A DNA stretch of 64,000 nt from Calothrix sp. NIES-2098 (GTDB taxonomy: Bacteria > Cyanobacteriota > Cyanobacteriia > Cyanobacteriales > Nostocaceae). The stretch's first letter is position 1; each line of letters begins with the position of its first letter. Made by a program: the position numbers and the translations under genes. Positions 9,106 through 18,019 of this stretch are shown here, piece by piece. The stretch covers positions 7,939,001 to 8,003,000 of the forward strand of contig AP018172.1 of assembly GCA_002368175.1 (NCBI GenBank), given 5' to 3'. A model generated the notes under the pieces. It did no database searches, had not been told where the DNA came from, and worked only from the letters and a program-made list of their open reading frames with translations.

Positions 9106-10956
9106 CTAGCCTACCTGACCTAATTCATTTTGCATTTGGTGATATTCCCAAAACTTACCGCGTTGCTGTAGTAATTCTTGATAGAGACCTTGTTCTACTA
9201 TCCGTCCCTGTTCTAGTACTACAACTTTATCTGCTTTGGTAATTGTAGAAAGCCGATGCGCGATCGCAATAACTGTGCGACCTGCGGAAATCTTTTCTAA
9301 AGATTCCTGAATCAAGCGTTCGGTAACAGAATCTAAAGCGCTGGTAGCTTCATCCAAAATCAAAATTTCTGGATTTCGTAGTAAAGCACGTGCGATCGCA
9401 ATTCGTTGTCGTTGTCCTCCAGATAATCGCACACCGCGATCGCCTAGTTTAGTATCAAAGCCTTCGGGCATTTTTTCAATAAATTCGAGAGCATTTGCTA
9501 GCTGTGCGGCTTCTCTAATTTCTGTTTCTGTTGCTCCTGGCGTACCATAAGCAATATTTTGCCAAACAGAAGTATTGAAAATAAATGTATCTTGACTAAC
9601 TACAGCAATTTTGCGCCGCAAGGAATCGATGTCAAATTTTCTGGTATCAACTCCATCAATCATTACATGACCCTCGGTAGGATCGTAAAATCGCGGAATT
9701 AAATCAATTAACGTACTCTTACCTGCACCAGTTGCGCCTACTAGTGCTGTTGTTTTCGCTTTTTCAATACTTAGAGTGACGTTATTTAAGACTAGATGAT
9801 TAGGGTCATAACCAAAATCTACAGAAACGATATCAATAGAATGTTTTAACCCAGGAAATTGTAACTTGCCATTGCGCAAGTAAGTTTTATTGTCAGTCCT
9901 AATTAAATCTTTAATATTGACTGCTGCACCTGCGATCGTACTCAGATGTGCCCGCGTACCATTCATATCTTGAATAATCGGTACTAGGCGAAATAGCACA
10001 AAGAAAAATGTTAGCAAAGAAGCAACTTGAAGTGTACCATTGACAACAAAAACTGTAAAGGCAAAAACGATCGTGCCAATGAGAATTGTACTAGCGATGC
10101 TTTCGGCTAGAGGTCTCACCATCGCCCAAATTAACACAACTTTTTTGGAAGTACTAACTACATTATCGCTAGCCTGATAAAAGCGCTGTCTCTCAAAACC
10201 TTGAGTACCAAATGCCTGGACTGTGCGAATTCCGTTAATAAATTCTACGATTGTGGATGTAAATTGACCGTTAGCAATAGAAGTGCTAAAACTACTTTCT
10301 CTAGCACGAGCATTGAGAGTTGATAACCCTACACCTGCTAAGAGAAATAGCAGTAATGAAGCAATAGAAAGCTGCCATGATAACAAAAACATCGAGATAA
10401 AGTAGAAGATGGCAGTTATAGCTCTGGTCATCAAGAAAGCAGCACCGCTAAACCACTGTTTGATGCGTTCAATTTCTGTGGTAATTGTATTGATTAGTTC
10501 GCCAGAACGAGTTTTAGCAAAGTAACTCAAAGGCAAGCTTTGCAACTGTTCAAAAATTTGCTTACGCAGGCGATCGCTAAGATGCAACTGCGCTAATTCT
10601 GTGTAAACTTGGGCTAAATAATTGAAACTAGCACGCATCCATGTAGTTAATAAAATCAGCACACATATTCTATATAAGCGGCTAGTCACTGATTGATTAA
10701 TACCCAGAATAGCAATATCAAACCACTCTATACCCGTGCGCACTGGTTGGGCGTTGGGAGTAGTTAAGCTTTGTAAAAAAGAAAGTAAAAAGCCAATGCT
10801 GATGCCTTCAAATGTTGCAGCTAAAAAAGAAAATATAACTGCTAGCACAGCAATTTTGCGGAAATGTTTAAATTCTCGCAATATCAAATAGTTCTCTTGC
10901 CAAAAGTTAGTAGCTTTGAATAAATTACCGATCGCTGGTTTAATTCGTAAAGACAT
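9106..10956 (-). CDS. hepA: HepA, ABC exporter (fused permease and ATPase) for heterocyst envelope polysaccharide
   Basis: A 616-residue MsbA-type half transporter. The membrane domain is at residues ~1-330 (about six hydrophobic helices, e.g. IAVLAVIFSFLAATFEG). The ATPase has Walker A GATGAGKSTLIDL near residue 407, Q-loop VVSQDTFIF, signature LSGGQRQRIAIARALL near residue 515, Walker B ILILDEATSALD and H-loop AIAHRLS. It probably flips a lipid-linked oligosaccharide or exports envelope polysaccharide. Identification as HepA rests on family plus synteny: it directly follows a HepC-like gene inside an island matching the Anabaena HEP block, where hepA mutants lack the envelope layer and cannot fix nitrogen in air. 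The 214-bp gap upstream probably carries its own regulated promoter, but I can name no box. Confidence 0.9.
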   Translation of the reverse strand: MSLRIKPAIGNLFKATNFWQENYLILREFKHFRKIAVLAVIFSFLAATFEGISIGFLLSFLQSLTTPNAQPVRTGIEWFDIAILGINQSVTSRLYRICVLILLTTWMRASFNYLAQVYTELAQLHLSDRLRKQIFEQLQSLPLSYFAKTRSGELINTITTEIERIKQWFSGAAFLMTRAITAIFYFISMFLLSWQLSIASLLLFLLAGVGLSTLNARARESSFSTSIANGQFTSTIVEFINGIRTVQAFGTQGFERQRFYQASDNVVSTSKKVVLIWAMVRPLAESIASTILIGTIVFAFTVFVVNGTLQVASLLTFFFVLFRLVPIIQDMNGTRAHLSTIAGAAVNIKDLIRTDNKTYLRNGKLQFPGLKHSIDIVSVDFGYDPNHLVLNNVTLSIEKAKTTALVGATGAGKSTLIDLIPRFYDPTEGHVMIDGVDTRKFDIDSLRRKIAVVSQDTFIFNTSVWQNIAYGTPGATETEIREAAQLANALEFIEKMPEGFDTKLGDRGVRLSGGQRQRIAIARALLRNPEILILDEATSALDSVTERLIQESLEKISAGRTVIAIAHRLSTITKADKVVVLEQGRIVEQGLYQELLQQRGKFWEYHQMQNELGQVG

Positions 10957-11170
10957 GGATATTCTTTAATAATAGTTGGGCAATGCATCCAAGCAGTTAG
11001 AGAGTTTTAGTTTAGTAATGCCAACAAAAATCTAAAATTCATTAACTGCACTGAATGCAGAGAGATTTGATTTGCAGAAATACCCGATGCTAAATAACTG
11101 GGATTTAGATTTATTTTAGGTAATTTCTATTTGATTAACTCTTATCAAGAAGAGTAATATACTTAATCAA

Positions 11171-11926
11171 TCACAGTGTTTGTCCGTCTAAATTCAACAA
11201 ATTTATCTCTGGATTGATTTCCCATGCATTTGGTAATTGATTTAGTTCTTTTTGTGCTTCCAAACTGAGGCGAACAGCATCTTCTAAAGTCCAACAACGA
11301 GAGCCAATTAAACCTCTGTCACCTTGCACTACATTAAATAGCTGTGGCAAATTTTGCAGATTATATTGACGCATCCAACGCCCTAGAGGTGTAATGTTAT
11401 GCCCTTCATTTGTGCAAAACTTAATTGCTCGAAACAGTCTACCGCACTCTCCAACCTGCCAGTCATGGGAGAAAATTGACCCTGGTGAGTAAACTTGCAT
11501 GAGCAAAATCAGTCCCAGCATAACCGGACTGACTAAGATTAGCAACACTAAAGCCGCAATCCCATCAATTACTCGCTGCAACTTTCTACTCAAAGAATTA
11601 CCTTTTTTTAATCGCTGATTTCCAGAGGGTAAGCGAAGAAATATTGGTTTATTAGCTTGTTCGCAAGCTTCAGCCCAAAACTTCACCCAAGTCTCACCCA
11701 GCTTGGAATCTATGCTCACCAATTTAATTGGAGAATGTTTTAAGCACTCTACTAGCAATTCTTCGTTATATAGAGAAGGTAAATATGGTTGTTTGATGTG
11801 TTTAGGAGACTTTACCAACAGCTGACCCCGTCGCCACAAAAGCGTACAGTATGGAGAGCGATCGCTTTGGTGTGGCTCAGGTAGGACGTAGTGATTCTGT
11901 AGAGTTGGAATAATGGAAATAGTCAT
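11171..11926 (-). CDS. hepC: HepC-like protein, bacterial sugar transferase fold with a degenerate active site
   Basis: The C-terminal ~130 residues have the monotopic phosphoglycosyl-transferase pattern: RKLQRVIDGIAALVLLILVSPVMLG (membrane hairpin), SPGSIF, VGECGRLFRAIKFCT, TPLGRWMRQYNLQNLPQLFN and LIGSR. Active family members read LDELPQL with a catalytic Asp-Glu pair; here these are Gln-Asn (about residues 191-192). KFRTM has become KFCTN and the RQERVG region is altered. The N-terminal ~110 residues are family-specific. I chose the ATG at 11926; a TTG at 11971 would add 15 residues but has no Shine-Dalgarno sequence. It lies between the Wzc-like gene and hepA, as hepC does in Anabaena. 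It may be a non-catalytic partner or use a changed mechanism. Confidence 0.8.
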   Translation of the reverse strand: MTISIIPTLQNHYVLPEPHQSDRSPYCTLLWRRGQLLVKSPKHIKQPYLPSLYNEELLVECLKHSPIKLVSIDSKLGETWVKFWAEACEQANKPIFLRLPSGNQRLKKGNSLSRKLQRVIDGIAALVLLILVSPVMLGLILLMQVYSPGSIFSHDWQVGECGRLFRAIKFCTNEGHNITPLGRWMRQYNLQNLPQLFNVVQGDRGLIGSRCWTLEDAVRLSLEAQKELNQLPNAWEINPEINLLNLDGQTL

Positions 11927-12460
11927 AGGTCTTGAAATGTGTAGAGAAGTAGATTCTTGACCTGATGCCAAAAGCGTGAATCTGAATTGACAAACTACTG
12001 AGGCGATGACTGCGGCGGGCTACACCTACGCACTCTTTAGATTATTACTAACGAGGTTGGCAGCTAGAGGCGATCGCAATTATGTAGAAAAACTCACTCT
12101 GTTTATTCTCTATTGATTTCCGCCTGATTTACGAGTTGATAAATCTATCAAAATCAGTTCACGCTTATGTTTTGGCTTTTATGAAGGGGCTTCGTTATCT
12201 AGAATATAAGACATTTGAGGAATAAATCTTGGCCAGAGAATTTCTTTATTTACTCTTTAAGGAGAATTTGCTTTTTTCAGAGAATTATTAAGTTATTGTG
12301 AATTCACGCTTGGACTCGCCATAGAATTCTGCTGTGTTATCCCGCCCAGCAATAATACCAATTCTCCAAAATAAGGCTACACATAAGCAGCAGGGAGAGA
12401 ATTATCTGTAGTTAGAATTTAGAGAAATGGTATAAATTGCGGGTTAATAGCTCAGTGACT
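11927..12460. other. Long leader/promoter region of hepC
   Basis: More than 500 bp separate the terminator at 12461-12493 from the hepC start. It contains no credible gene. A 35-codon plus-strand frame at 12006 comes from a GGCGGGCTAC-type dispersed repeat. An imperfect inverted repeat lies at 12351-12439. The region most likely carries the nitrogen- and development-regulated promoter(s) of hepC-hepA. I could not identify a GTA-N8-TAC (NtcA-like) box with confidence. Confidence 0.5.
12351..12439. repeat. Imperfect inverted repeat (small MITE-like element)
   Basis: The arm CAATAATACCAATTCTCC (12351-12368) and the reverse complement of 12421-12439 agree at about 15 of 18 positions, flanking ~52 bp. 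The ATACCA ends resemble those of the element at 42182-42312. It lies in the hepC upstream region and could affect its expression. Confidence 0.4.
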
Positions 12461-12493
12461 TTAAAAATTAGCCCAGAACTGATGTTCTGGGCT
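12461..12493 (-). terminator. Intrinsic terminator after the Wzc-like gene
   Basis: A perfect 10-bp stem (AGCCCAGAAC at 12470-12479, GTTCTGGGCT at 12484-12493) encloses a 4-nt loop. On the minus strand it is followed by AATTTTTAAAG. It lies 55 nt past the stop of the 12548-14773 gene and should end the upstream half of the HEP cluster, leaving hepC-hepA under a separate promoter. Confidence 0.75.
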
Positions 12494-12547
12494 GGATAAA
12501 AGAAAGTCAGCGCAATAAAAATCTGCGTAATGACAAAGCAGGTTGTT

Positions 12548-14773
12548 CTATTTTTCTAGAGCTTGTTGCAATGCAAACCTTTGTGGCTTGGCATAGGGTA
12601 CATAGGTGCTGTGAGAGTTTGATACTCCATTTGCAACCACCCCAATCAGGTTTAACTTGCTCAACATGGCTGTAGCTTGAGCCATTTGGCTGCGAGTTAC
12701 CCTACCAATGCTTGCTACCATAACTACACTACGGCAAGATGAGGCTGTTAACATGGCATCTACCAAACCCAAAACTGGAGAACCATCTACCAGTATTAGA
12801 TCGTAATTCTCCTCAAATGTTGCCATCAATTCTGTCATCCGGGGAGAACTCAAGAGATTAGCCGCATCAGTAGGTATTGGCCCTGCGGTCAAAATATCGA
12901 TGTAGGAAGAGCCTGCATATTGAATACTAACTTGATTTGGCAGGGCGGCTTCACTTGTTAGTAAAGTAGAAAGTCCCTGATCGTTAGGAAGATTCAGCTG
13001 ATTGTGCAGACTAGGATCGCGTAAATTGGCATCAATTAGTAGTACTTTTTTGTGTAAGCGAGCAGCACTCATTGCTAAACCTAACGCCAAAGCTGACTTA
13101 CCTTCGTCGGGTAAAGCCGAGGTGATCATCAAAGATTTCAAATTGGCGACAGTATTGAGCAGCTCGATATTTTTATAAATCAGATCTAGCGATTCCCAAC
13201 GTAGAGGGGATTGCAGTACTTCAACTGTCCAAGGTGCGAGAACTTCTGGCTTCCCAAAAGGTAATTTGATTGTGGATTCTCTGGGTTTAGTAGTCGGTAA
13301 TTTAGGTGTTACTCCCAACACAGGTAGAGCAACGTGCTTCTCTAATTCTGCGGTGGTATGAACAGCATCATCAGATGCTTCGCGCATAAACGCAGCAATA
13401 CCTCCCAACATTAACCCAACCACTGCACCCAACAACAGATTCTGCTGGAGATTGGGGCCCATTTGCATACCTTTTTGCGGTTCTTCAACAACTTCCCAAT
13501 TAAATCCGCCTTTAGAAAGTTCTTGGCGCAACTGCTGTTCTGCTCTCAACAGTTGTTCTAACCTTTCGCGGCTAAATTGTAACTGCGGTAGTATGCGATT
13601 GTAATAAGCCAAAAGCGGCGGGAAGCGTTTGAGTTGAAAGCGCAAGTCGTTCTCTTTTTGAGCCAAAGTTTGATCGCGAGCTGCTAATGCAACTATAGTT
13701 GTCTGCGTTTCTACTAACTGACTCGCAAGATTCAGGTCAATTTGTCCGAGTTGTCCTTGTTCTAGAAGGTTTTCTCCAGCCGCAACTGCTCCAGCTGGTA
13801 ATCCTCCTAAAGTTCTGGTGACTTCTTGTTGTAATAATTCCTTTTGTCCTTGAAGCTGTTCTTTTAACTTTTGGACGTTAGGAGTTTCATCAGTGAAGCG
13901 CAAGCGTTCTTGTGATAAAGCTAATTCGGTTTTTTGGATTTCGTTGAGTAAACCTTGATAGCGAGTAGATTGGCTCAAGCGAGAAGAAACAAGAGCATTT
14001 TGTGGAGAACGGTTAAGTTGTTCTTGCAGAGATTGTTGACGAGCTAAAGCTTCTTCGTATAGAGAACGAGTAGCACGTCGTTCTTCTTGAAGTTTGTTTA
14101 AATTTTCTTCAAGGGCTTTTGCTTGTGTTTCTGGATCTATTAAATTTTGATTTCTCCGAAACCTTTGCAAATTAGTTTCCGAAGCGTTTACTTCATCGCT
14201 GGCCTTCTTTAACTGATCTCTGATAACTTGCAGACCCTTTTGTAAACGTGCATCCTGCTGCTGCTTGTTATATTCCACATATACTTGGCGAATGGCAGCC
14301 AGAACTTTTTGGGTTTTGTCTGGGTCTTTACTGGTATATTCAACTTGGAAAATTTTAGTTGCGACATTATCGTCTTTAGTCTTGATTTGATTTAAGACTA
14401 AAGCAGCTTTAATCTCAGCTACAGTAATATCTGGATAGTCTTGTTGAAGTTTATCAACTGCTTTTTGAATTAATCCAGAACTCTGCATCAAATTCAGCTG
14501 AGTCGCCGTGTCAATTTCAACGTTAGGGTCAGTAAATTGATTTTCTGCTCCTGCTGTTCCTGGTTTAACTTGATAGTTGGGTTCTACTAACAACTGCATC
14601 GAGCTTTTGTAGGTTGGCTGTGTTTTTGTAGTGATAAAACCTGCAAAAGTAACGGAAGTCAAAAATACCAGTACAAACCAAGGAAATCTGCGTACAAGTA
14701 CGGCAAATATCTGTCCGTAACCCACTTCATTGTCGGAGGCGAGATTGGGGCTAGGATTAAGAGCTTGAACCAC
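12548..14773 (-). CDS. Wzc-like polysaccharide co-polymerase / BY-kinase-type protein
   Basis: A 741-residue PCP-2a protein. A first membrane helix (FPWFVLVFLTSVTFAGF) is at about residues 30-47. A large periplasmic coiled-coil domain (residues ~170-390) and a second helix (LLLGAVVGLMLGGIAAFM, ~447-464) follow. The cytoplasmic ATPase has SALPDEGKSALALGLA as Walker A, VLLIDANLRDPSLH as A', and LILVDGSPVLGLVDA as Walker B. The C-terminus has only a few tyrosines (STYVPY), fewer than the usual tyrosine-rich tail, so autophosphorylation may be limited. It should control chain length and export of the HEP polymer together with the Wzy-like protein. It corresponds in position to alr2833, which is required for the Hep+ phenotype. 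It ends at an intrinsic terminator; the upstream GT4 stop is 5 nt away. Confidence 0.88.
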   Translation of the reverse strand: MVQALNPSPNLASDNEVGYGQIFAVLVRRFPWFVLVFLTSVTFAGFITTKTQPTYKSSMQLLVEPNYQVKPGTAGAENQFTDPNVEIDTATQLNLMQSSGLIQKAVDKLQQDYPDITVAEIKAALVLNQIKTKDDNVATKIFQVEYTSKDPDKTQKVLAAIRQVYVEYNKQQQDARLQKGLQVIRDQLKKASDEVNASETNLQRFRRNQNLIDPETQAKALEENLNKLQEERRATRSLYEEALARQQSLQEQLNRSPQNALVSSRLSQSTRYQGLLNEIQKTELALSQERLRFTDETPNVQKLKEQLQGQKELLQQEVTRTLGGLPAGAVAAGENLLEQGQLGQIDLNLASQLVETQTTIVALAARDQTLAQKENDLRFQLKRFPPLLAYYNRILPQLQFSRERLEQLLRAEQQLRQELSKGGFNWEVVEEPQKGMQMGPNLQQNLLLGAVVGLMLGGIAAFMREASDDAVHTTAELEKHVALPVLGVTPKLPTTKPRESTIKLPFGKPEVLAPWTVEVLQSPLRWESLDLIYKNIELLNTVANLKSLMITSALPDEGKSALALGLAMSAARLHKKVLLIDANLRDPSLHNQLNLPNDQGLSTLLTSEAALPNQVSIQYAGSSYIDILTAGPIPTDAANLLSSPRMTELMATFEENYDLILVDGSPVLGLVDAMLTASSCRSVVMVASIGRVTRSQMAQATAMLSKLNLIGVVANGVSNSHSTYVPYAKPQRFALQQALEK

Positions 14774-14778
14774 GTTTA

Positions 14779-15894
14779 TTATCCTTCTCCTAATAAATCA
14801 CTGGATTTATGCATTCTCCAAGCTTGGTCAATAATCTGTTCGACTTTACTAAAGAATGCGCTTTCAGAAAAATTTGTCACTGCATGATTGCGGATATTTT
14901 GATAATCCCAAGTTATTTGCCCAGCTTCTAATAATGCAGCTTGTAATGATTCGGGCGTTTGTCTTTTAAAAAATACCCCGGTTTCTCTAGGTACTTGAGT
15001 ATCTAATACACCACCTGCTCCATAAGCAATGACTGGAGTACCGCTAGCATTAGCTTCTACTGGAACTAAACCGTAATCTTCTAAAGCTGCAACAATGACA
15101 GACTTCGCTTTAGAAAACAAGTCTTTACGTTGGCGATCGCTTACATGACCTAAGAACTCAATATTATCTAATGCTTTGGATTTTAAGCGTTCTTGTTCTG
15201 GTCCATCACCGGAAATTAATAATCGCCAACCTAGCCAATTAAAAGCTTCAATTATTATATCTAAACGCTTATAACTAATCATCCTCGCTGATGCCAAATA
15301 ATATTCATCCTTGCTAGCAGAAAACACAAACTTACTGGTATCAATTGGATAGTTGACAACAATCGCTTGCTTGTTGTAAATATCTTGAATGCGGCGAGCA
15401 ACAATGCTGGAATTCGCAATATAAAGGTCTGGTTCTTGTGCGTATTCCAGGTCTACATTTCGCATTAATTGGAATACTTTTTCAATTAATGGGGCAAAAT
15501 ATCGATAATCTCCATATTCCCGTAAATAGGTTTCTGTATCCCACAGGAAACGGGTGACATTATGACAAAAGCAAATATGCAGCGCATCGGGATGTTTTTT
15601 GACTGCTTTAGCAAAACTCGTGCTACTACTAATAATTAGATCGTAGGCTTGTAAATTTAAAGCCCGAAAAGCGGGAAAATATAAAGGGGCAATCAAGCGA
15701 AAATATCTGACTGCACCCGGAATATTTTGTAAGAAGGTTGTATTAACTATGCGATCGCTTAAATCAATTGTTTTTTGGCGATCGTACAAAGAGGTGTAAA
15801 TATCGGCTTCGGGATAGCGCTTACACAGCAACTCGAATACGCGCTCTGCTCCACCGCGCTGGGTTAAGTAATCATGGACTAGAGCTATTTTCAT
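14779..15894 (-). CDS. Glycosyltransferase family 4
   Basis: A 371-residue GT-B enzyme starting MKIALVHDYLTQRGGAERVFELL, with SSSTSFAKAVKKHPDALHICFCHN and a C-terminal donor domain. That domain contains LLISGDGPEQERL, IEFLGHVSD and VAALEDYGLVPVEANASGTPVIAYGAGG (GLVPVEANASG replaces the commoner EGFGLPxLEA). This subfamily often contains mannosyl- or fucosyltransferases of capsule clusters. Its 3' end is 5 nt from the Wzc start, so the two are co-transcribed. Position matches alr2832 of the Anabaena HEP block. The sugar is unknown. Confidence 0.88.
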   Translation of the reverse strand: MKIALVHDYLTQRGGAERVFELLCKRYPEADIYTSLYDRQKTIDLSDRIVNTTFLQNIPGAVRYFRLIAPLYFPAFRALNLQAYDLIISSSTSFAKAVKKHPDALHICFCHNVTRFLWDTETYLREYGDYRYFAPLIEKVFQLMRNVDLEYAQEPDLYIANSSIVARRIQDIYNKQAIVVNYPIDTSKFVFSASKDEYYLASARMISYKRLDIIIEAFNWLGWRLLISGDGPEQERLKSKALDNIEFLGHVSDRQRKDLFSKAKSVIVAALEDYGLVPVEANASGTPVIAYGAGGVLDTQVPRETGVFFKRQTPESLQAALLEAGQITWDYQNIRNHAVTNFSESAFFSKVEQIIDQAWRMHKSSDLLGEG

Positions 15895-15950
15895 AATTTC
15901 AGTTCATAAACCTTTGTAGCTTTGTGCTTAGTGGTGAAAAATTTCTTTTT

Positions 15951-15984
15951 GAACCACAAAGGCACAAAGACACAAAGAAAAATA
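15951..15984. repeat. AACCACAAAGGCACAAAGACAC-type dispersed repeat
   Basis: This A-rich intergenic repeat shares its AACCACAAAGGCACAAAG core with 1364-1381. It lies in the short gap between the SAF-type oxidoreductase gene and the GT4 gene. A minus-strand frame through it (15891-16079) is only a by-product. Confidence 0.6.
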
Positions 15985-16009
15985 GGTTTTTGCCTATGAA
16001 TTTGGGGTT

Positions 16010-17323
16010 TTATCCAACAGCTACGAGGGTTTTTTCTGTGGCGAAATAAGCGTTTTGCTCGGCTCGTAGTTGGTCGCAAAGTCTACCAGGGGGTAATTCT
16101 ATATCGTCGTAGGTGAGGACTCGATCCTTTGGAATATCGCGTTTGAGGCGGCATCCTTCAGCTAATCCCATCGGTAGGAGGTTTTGCTGTTGGGCGATCG
16201 CAGAATTTTCGCATTGTCCGTAGGTCATGTAGTAGCCAATACCATCCAGGGTTTCGCCAGCTTTTAAATCGATTTTGGCGGTGGTGACTACATCTACTAC
16301 CGGGCCTGCAAGGGGAGACATCACCGCATCTTGGAAGAGGACAGCACGGGCTACGGATAGGGGAACTTCAAAATGGCAGAGGTGATAAGGAGTATAGAAG
16401 CTATAAAGAGGGCCTTCACCGAGTTTGTAGAGGTTGAGGTAGTGGCGTTGTTTGGGGTCTTCGTGAGTTGCAAACACAAATACTCCTGGGCCTGGTTTTG
16501 CTCCTACTACATAATCAACAATCCCGCCTAGTTCTTTGAGCTGTTCCACGTCATACATATTGGTCATTTCATCCACATGACCGCTGAAGTCATATCCCAG
16601 CATTCCCCGTTTAGCAACTGTCATGCCTGTGGCGTTAGCAACGATCGCCTGTTCAAAGGAAATTTTTGTCCCATCAGCAAAGCTAGTCACCATGTGGGCT
16701 TTCTGACCCCAACGCTTGGCAAATGCTTCTTGAGTGGTGGGGTTGCGATAGGGGTCTTGAAGTCCTTTAATGTTACCGCACAACAACGGAGTCAGACCAA
16801 TGCTTTTGACAAATCTGTAGAGGTTCATTTCTACCCCTGGCTGATCGCCGTCGCAAGCGCTGAGAATTACGCCTGCTTTGTCAGCATAGACTTTGAGGAT
16901 CGGGCCAATAGTACCGTCAAGTTCGGCATTCATCATAATCACATGCTTGCGATGAGCGATCGCACTCATGACGATATGTGCGCCAAATTCCACCGCACCT
17001 GTGACTTCGATTAAAGCCTCGATACCATCAGCACGACAGAGTAAGTCTGCGTCTTCGGTGACTGCATATTTACCATGAGCGATCGCATCTTCAATTTCAG
17101 CTATATTTGCAACAATTTGAATATCTTCTATCCCAGCTTCTCTATAAGCTTGCTTGGCTGCATCAATTTTGCGGTTAGAGATAGCAACTAACTCCATTCC
17201 GGGGACTGAATTAATAATTTGATTGGCAATTCCGCGACCCATAAAGCCAGCACCAATCATCCCGACTTTGATAGGTCTACCTAACGCTGCACGGGCTTGT
17301 AAGGCGCGATCGATAATAATCAT
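16010..17323 (-). CDS. SAF-domain NAD(P)-dependent oxidoreductase (homoserine dehydrogenase-like)
   Basis: This 437-residue protein has an N-terminal Rossmann domain (IKVGMIGAGFMGRGIANQI; GAGFMG near residue 22). The central catalytic part (EVTGAVEFGAHIVMSAIAHRKHVIMMNAEL) is homoserine-dehydrogenase-like. The C-terminal part (LPMGLAEGCRLKRDIPKDRVLTYDDIELP) has the SAF/antifreeze-like pattern. It probably reduces or oxidises a sugar or sugar-acid intermediate for HEP synthesis; the substrate is unknown. It occupies the place of alr2831, which is essential for the envelope layer. The start ATG is followed directly by the dinucleotide-binding fold. Neighbours are the RmlC-like epimerase upstream and a GT4 downstream. 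Confidence 0.85.
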   Translation of the reverse strand: MIIIDRALQARAALGRPIKVGMIGAGFMGRGIANQIINSVPGMELVAISNRKIDAAKQAYREAGIEDIQIVANIAEIEDAIAHGKYAVTEDADLLCRADGIEALIEVTGAVEFGAHIVMSAIAHRKHVIMMNAELDGTIGPILKVYADKAGVILSACDGDQPGVEMNLYRFVKSIGLTPLLCGNIKGLQDPYRNPTTQEAFAKRWGQKAHMVTSFADGTKISFEQAIVANATGMTVAKRGMLGYDFSGHVDEMTNMYDVEQLKELGGIVDYVVGAKPGPGVFVFATHEDPKQRHYLNLYKLGEGPLYSFYTPYHLCHFEVPLSVARAVLFQDAVMSPLAGPVVDVVTTAKIDLKAGETLDGIGYYMTYGQCENSAIAQQQNLLPMGLAEGCRLKRDIPKDRVLTYDDIELPPGRLCDQLRAEQNAYFATEKTLVAVG

Positions 17324-17428
17324 GAGTTTAATTCCTATATAAATTTAAGGCAGAATGCAGCCCCAATAAAATTGACTCTCGACAAATTACAAATGACTAA
17401 TGACAACCTCCAAGAAGTTGTGAGATTG

Positions 17429-17980
17429 TTATACTGCCCCACCAACAGGCATCATGCTCAATAATGGCCAATTTAAATCTTTCTCAGAGATTTCAGTAAC
17501 TTTTAAAGGCCATTGAATGTTAAAAAATGGGTCATCATAACGCAAACCGCGTTCATATCCTGGGGTGTAAAATTCACCAACTTGATAGACAACCTCAGCG
17601 TCATCTGTCAGCGCTTGATAGCCATGAGCAAACATTTCTGGTACATATAAAGCGCAGTGATTGTCTGCGGTGAGTTCCACACCAATATGGGATAAAAAGG
17701 TAGGAGACTCAGGACGCATATCAATAATTACGTCATAAATTGCGCCTTTAGTGCAGCGAATTAATTTAGTTTCTGCTGCTGGTGCAAGTTGATAGTGCAT
17801 CCCTCGTAGCGTACCTTTTTTATAGTTAAAAGAGACATTACACTGAGCAACTTTTGGTTTTAAACCATGTGCCATAAATTCTTGAGCGCAGAAACTCCGA
17901 GCAAAAAAACCACGGCTATCTTGCTTTTTTTCTAATTCAATAATAAATGCATCTTTTAATTCAGTTTTGATGAAAATCAT
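17429..17980 (-). CDS. rfbC: RmlC/RfbC-like dTDP-4-dehydrorhamnose 3,5-epimerase family protein
   Basis: A 183-residue cupin of the usual family length. Visible motifs are GFFARSF, KKGTLRGMHYQLAPAAETKLIRC (the catalytic His is in RGMHYQ, near residue 62), VPEMFAHGYQALTDDAEVVYQV (FAHGY with the active Tyr/His region) and GLRYDDPFFNIQWP. All key family residues appear present, so it should be an active epimerase. The island also has a glucose-1-phosphate cytidylyltransferase, so the substrate may be a CDP- rather than a dTDP-4-keto-6-deoxy sugar; that is inference. It lies 39 nt after the second PhyH-like gene, and matches alr2830 in position. Confidence 0.87.
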   Translation of the reverse strand: MIFIKTELKDAFIIELEKKQDSRGFFARSFCAQEFMAHGLKPKVAQCNVSFNYKKGTLRGMHYQLAPAAETKLIRCTKGAIYDVIIDMRPESPTFLSHIGVELTADNHCALYVPEMFAHGYQALTDDAEVVYQVGEFYTPGYERGLRYDDPFFNIQWPLKVTEISEKDLNWPLLSMMPVGGAV

Positions 17981-18019
17981 AGATAGCCTCAGAATTATTT
18001 TTTACATGAAAAACCAGTA

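Noticed and set aside
12006..12113. 35-codon plus-strand frame in the hepC leader
   Set aside because: It begins in a GGCGGGCTAC-type dispersed repeat and has no ribosome site.
15891..16079. 62-codon minus-strand frame
   Set aside because: It runs through an AACCACAAAGG repeat and overlaps the SAF-oxidoreductase gene end; no ribosome site.
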